Of a stretch of DNA of 64,000 bases, positions 61,245 through 64,000 are shown piece after piece. This stretch comes from a bacterium (GTDB taxonomy: Bacteria > Hinthialibacterota > Hinthialibacteria > H5-UNCL2), in NCBI GenBank assembly GCA_015075175.1, contig JABTUV010000001.1, positions 682,001 to 746,000 on the forward strand. The letters run 5' to 3'. Each line of letters starts with the position of its first letter. Position 1 is the stretch's first letter. Position numbers and translations under genes: made by a program. The notes beneath the pieces are model-generated. The model was given only the letters and a program-made list of their open reading frames with translations. It did not search any database and had not been told where the DNA came from.

Positions 61245-61424
61245 ATGAAACCCCGCCGCCTCTCCTGGTTGCTGATTGCCTGTCTGCTCGCAGGCGCGCT
61301 GCTCGTGTCCTCGTGCGGGACCGTGCACGGTCTCGGCCAGGACATCAAGGGCGCCGGCCAGGGGCTGTCGGACCTCTCCGACAGCACCCGCGAGGCCATC
61401 GCCCCCGCCCCGCCGGCCCGCTGA
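61245..61424 (+). CDS. Entericidin-like small lipoprotein 2
   Basis: The 59-residue lipoprotein has a Lys/Arg start, hydrophobic SWLLIACLLAGALLVSSC with lipobox VSSC, and mature GTVHGLGQDIKGAGQGLSDL. This is the same TVxGxGxDxxxAGxxL pattern as its neighbour. The pair recalls the ecnA-ecnB arrangement, but both here look alike, so which would be toxin or antidote is unknown. I chose the ATG at 61245 over a Met five codons upstream. YggT follows 18 bases later. Confidence 0.8.
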   Translation: MKPRRLSWLLIACLLAGALLVSSCGTVHGLGQDIKGAGQGLSDLSDSTREAIAPAPPAR

Positions 61425-61442
61425 AGCCGCGTTACCATCGCC

Positions 61443-61751
61443 ATGGAGACCCTGATCGTCAATTTCGCCCACCTGATGGTCCTCCTGCTGCGCGGATACA
61501 TCATCCTCATCATCATCCGCTGCGTGGCCGGATGGATGAACCGCTTTCCCCCGCGATCCGGGCCGCTGCAACTTCTCTACCGCATCACCGATCCCTATCT
61601 CCACGCTTTCTCGAACATGCTTCCGTTCCTGAACCTGGGCCACATCGACTTTTCGCCCATCGCGGGGATCGTGGTGCTGGAGATACTCATCCGCATGTTC
61701 GCGCGCGCCGCGATGCTGGGTGGTTGGGATGAGCGCGCCGGTCGGCATTGA
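61443..61751 (+). CDS. YggT family membrane protein
   Basis: The 102-residue protein has two membrane segments (LMVLLLRGYIILIIIRCVAG; FSPIAGIVVLEILIRMF). Between them lies the YggT signature RITDPYLHAFSNMLPFLNLG, the family's DP-(Y/I)LxxFR/S-loop. YggT proteins are linked to osmotic tolerance and envelope or division functions in other bacteria. The length is normal. It follows the entericidin-like genes and overlaps the start of the hexapeptide-repeat gene. Confidence 0.9.
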   Translation: METLIVNFAHLMVLLLRGYIILIIIRCVAGWMNRFPPRSGPLQLLYRITDPYLHAFSNMLPFLNLGHIDFSPIAGIVVLEILIRMFARAAMLGGWDERAGRH

Positions 61752-62394
61752 CGACCTCTGGACCTGGGCACTGCCCGCAGCGCGATCTCTTTCTGGACGC
61801 GACCTATCCCCTGGAAGTGCTGCCGAGAATCCTGCCTGGCTGGGCGACTGGAGAGACCGTGCGTACTGGGCGCGGTGCATCGACCGCCGTGTTGGAGGGG
61901 CCGGTGTGGATCGGGAGGGCGCGGAAGTCGGCCCGCACGCCGTCTTCTGGGACCGGTCTGGCTCGGCGAGGGTGCCAGGTCCGGCACGGCGCGTTCCTGC
62001 GCGGGGCGTGATCGCCGGCGCGGGAGCGGTCATCGGCAGCGCCTGCAGGCTGAAGTGCATCCTCTTCGGCGATGTGGAGGTCCCCACCTGGCCTACGTCG
62101 GCTGACAGCATCCTGGGTTACAAGGCCCATCTGGGGCAGGCGTGCCAACGTCAGGCTGGACAAAGAGCACCATCAAGATTCGGCTCGGCGAGACGCTCGT
62201 GGACACGGGACTCTGAAAGTTCGGCGCCATCCTGGGCGACCATACCGACGTGGGCTGCAATGCGGTGCTTAATCCCGGTTCCATCGTGGGGCGGGGAAGC
62301 GTGATCTACTCGGGAGTCTCCTTCCGTGGGATATGTCCCGCCGGCAGCATCGTCAAGCTGCGGCAGGCGCAGGAGGTCGTCGGGCGGCAGTAGG
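61729..62394 (+). pseudogene. Left-handed beta-helix (GlmU C-terminal-like) transferase, frameshifted
   Basis: Chaining three frames gives a protein of ~220 residues. It begins near MSAPVGIDDLWTW and continues DLFLDATYPLEVLPRILPGW, AVLEGPVWIG, VIAGAGAVIG and DSILGYKAHLG. Then come VNVRLDK-like sequence, FGAILGDHTDVGCNAVLNPG, VIYSGVSF and SIVKLRQAQEVVGRQ. The hexapeptide repeats and the GDxxxVGxNxxLNPG motif match the C-terminal domain of sugar-phosphate nucleotidylyltransferases that acetylate or sense nucleotide sugars. At least five small indels are needed between 61770 and 62350. No nucleotidylyltransferase domain precedes it. Confidence 0.7.
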
Positions 62395-62624
62395 GGGCAT
62401 GGGACTTATGGGACAAAAACCAGCTTGCACGGGTTGCACGCGCATTTTATGATATTGTCGTTCTGTCGCATGTAAACCCGCGGAGCCACGCAGGCGCGCG
62501 GCAGCATGGTTTAGGGGACGCCAGGAGGTGCTTGCTTCGTTTTTTCCGCTTGCATAAATCCAACGTGACAATTCGGGGGCCGGAGGCCCGGGCGCCATGC
62601 GCCGGAGCAAGGAGGTTCATTCCA

Positions 62625-64000
62625 ATGCATCGATTCATCTCGTGGTGGCGGGCGCTCTTATCGACCATGCTGGCCCTGGGCCTGTGCGCGGGCGGCTGGG
62701 GGCAGCTGGAGGGCGACCTGTCGAAGGTGGAACCCATGCTGCGCGCGCTGGCCAAGGAGGCGCTGGGCGTTGCGGCGGCGTCGCCCACCAAGGCGGCGGG
62801 ACCGACGCTGGCGGCCACGGAGGGCGTCGGGCCGCTCTCCGCCGCGGGCCTCAAGCTTCCCGCCGCGCCCAGCTTCGTACCCCCTGCGCTCCTCTCCAGC
62901 GAAGTCCGCGACGGCCGGCTCTATCTGGATACCTTCATCGTGCTGGCGCCCGGAGCCTCCACGGACAACCTTGCCGCCCTTGGCGTCCTCGTCGGCTCCC
63001 GCTCCGGGGATGTCATCACCGCCGACGTGCCTCCCGACCTCCTGGATGAAGTCAACGCGCTTCCCGAGGTCTTGCGCGTGACCGGCTCGCGCTACACCAC
63101 TCCCATGAACGACGCGGCCACCCTGGAGACGGGAGTCCAAACCGTCTGGACCAACCAGAACAACCGCGGCGAGAACGCGCTCGTCGGCGTGATCGATTCC
63201 GGCATTGATTGGCAACACGCCGACTTCAAACACGAATCCGGCCTCTCCCGCATCCAGTACATCTGGGACCAGACGGACGACGCCGGCCCCAATCCGTCCG
63301 GCTACAATTACGGCACCATGTGGACCAAGAGTCAGATTGACAGTACGCCGGGCTCGGTGCGCGAGCGCGACAACGACGAAGGCGCGGGCGGCCACGGCGC
63401 ACGTGACCGGAACCGCCGCGGGCGACGGCTCGGCGACCGGCGGCGGCCAGCCATAACCGCTTCGTCGGCGTCGCCACAAGGCCGACATCTGTTTTGTCAA
63501 AACCAAGTGGACCGAGCAGAGCTGGGCCGACGGTTGCACCTGGCTCTACGACCGCGCGGCCGGCCTGGGCAAGCCGATGGCCATCAACATGTCGCTGGGC
63601 GGGCTCTACGGCCCCCACGACGGCTCCGCTCCCGCCGAACAGTATCTTAGCAACCTCATGGGGCCGGCTGGCCGGGTCTTGTGCATCGCCATCGGCAACT
63701 CCGGCGGCCAGACCATTCACGCCTTTTCCACGCTGGTGCAGGAGACGGGCGACGGCAGCAACCTGGACGATACGCCCGTCATGGTCTTCTGGGCCTATCC
63801 CGTTCAGGGAATGAACATCGGCGTTTCGGTGGTCGAGCTGTGGTATCCGGCGGGTCAGAACGTGCAGTGGCGGGTGGTCTGGCCGATTCAGGGCAGCCGG
63901 CAGGCGGGTCCGTGGCTGGGAACGACTACGAGTACCCAGCAGGCCACCATCGCCAGCGGCCCCTTGCAGAACGTGCAGCTGGAGATGCACTCGGAGATTC
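62625..64000 (+). CDS. Subtilisin-like (S8) secreted protease, frameshifted and cut by window end
   Basis: A Sec signal (FISWWRALLSTMLALGLCAG) and a propeptide-like region (YLDTFIVLAPGASTDNLAAL) precede the S8 domain. The catalytic Asp is in LVGVIDSGIDWQHADF, and the His in GGHG-THVTGTAAGDGSATGG just where the frame breaks (~63400). After further indels near 63455 and 63475 the frame continues ADICFVKTKW, AINMSLGG, LCIAIGNSGG (oxyanion Asn region) to the window edge. The catalytic Ser lies beyond 64000. The ATG at 62625 follows CAAGGAGG. It is a probable extracellular endopeptidase. Confidence 0.87.

Overview
The window is high-GC bacterial chromosome with most genes on the minus strand. Tat-type secreted hydrolases, many sensory proteins (histidine kinase, receivers, HDOD, chemotaxis parts, Hanks-type kinases with a PP2C phosphatase), a UroD-family methyltransferase-like gene, a SagB-type oxidoreductase and numerous dispersed palindromic repeats suggest an uncultured member of a deep phylum (PVC, Hydrogenedentota or Sumerlaeota-like). 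That placement is an inference from gene content; no 16S gene is present.

Region 1 (1-7.46 kb) is the end of an integrated element abutting a tRNA-Ser(CGA) gene. It carries small genes (a hypothetical, membrane proteins, a zinc-ribbon membrane protein, an excisionase-like HTH) and a large serine recombinase whose frame runs antisense through the tRNA. Two insertion sequences landed in it. An IS66-family element (269-2930, 8-bp target duplication GATGGAAC) sits at the end of the first gene. An IS3-family element (3086-4506, 4-bp duplication GCGG) sits inside a 75-codon gene. Computational excision of each restores the host reading frame exactly. A second, indel-ridden IS3 copy (8073-9443, duplication TATC) lies beyond tadA.

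Region 2 (9.7-23.4 kb) holds tRNA-Phe (with indels), an MNT/HEPN gene pair, a four-gene signalling cluster (histidine kinase, REC-HDOD, REC-degenerate HD-GYP, REC) with a good sigma-70 promoter, SMUG1 uracil-DNA glycosylase, a CoA-binding protein, a lipoprotein, a PLP aminotransferase, a UroD-family protein, tRNA-Leu(UAA) and an NHL-type propeller protein.

Region 3 (23.5-34 kb) has two tandem Tat-exported GH116-like hydrolases (the second frameshifted), a broken multi-pass membrane protein, and the tail of a kinase operon. Region 4 (33-46 kb) contains that operon (PP2C, kinase, FN3 kinase with NTF2-like tail, Cys-rich protein, secreted protein), alanine racemase, a lone sugar-ABC permease, a PpiD-like foldase, and CheW coupled to a small Sm-like protein.

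Region 5 (46-64 kb) has a DtxR regulator, a DUF1232 membrane protein and inositol monophosphatase operon, SagB, BioD, a compact type II restriction-modification pair, a methyl-accepting protein, a glycosyltransferase fused to PA14, two entericidin-like lipoproteins, YggT, a hexapeptide-repeat transferase and a truncated S8 protease.

Many genes carry clustered one- or two-base indels (near 0.6, 6.06, 8-9.8, 28.2, 30-34.4, 37.6, 42.8, 56.7, 61.8-62.4 and 63.4 kb). Because a tRNA and likely housekeeping genes are hit too, locally poor sequence quality is at least as likely as gene decay. The most unusual signals are a palindromic repeat read in the same frame inside two exported-protein genes, the kinase/phosphatase operon with unknown partners, and the cleanly reconstructable nested mobile elements.
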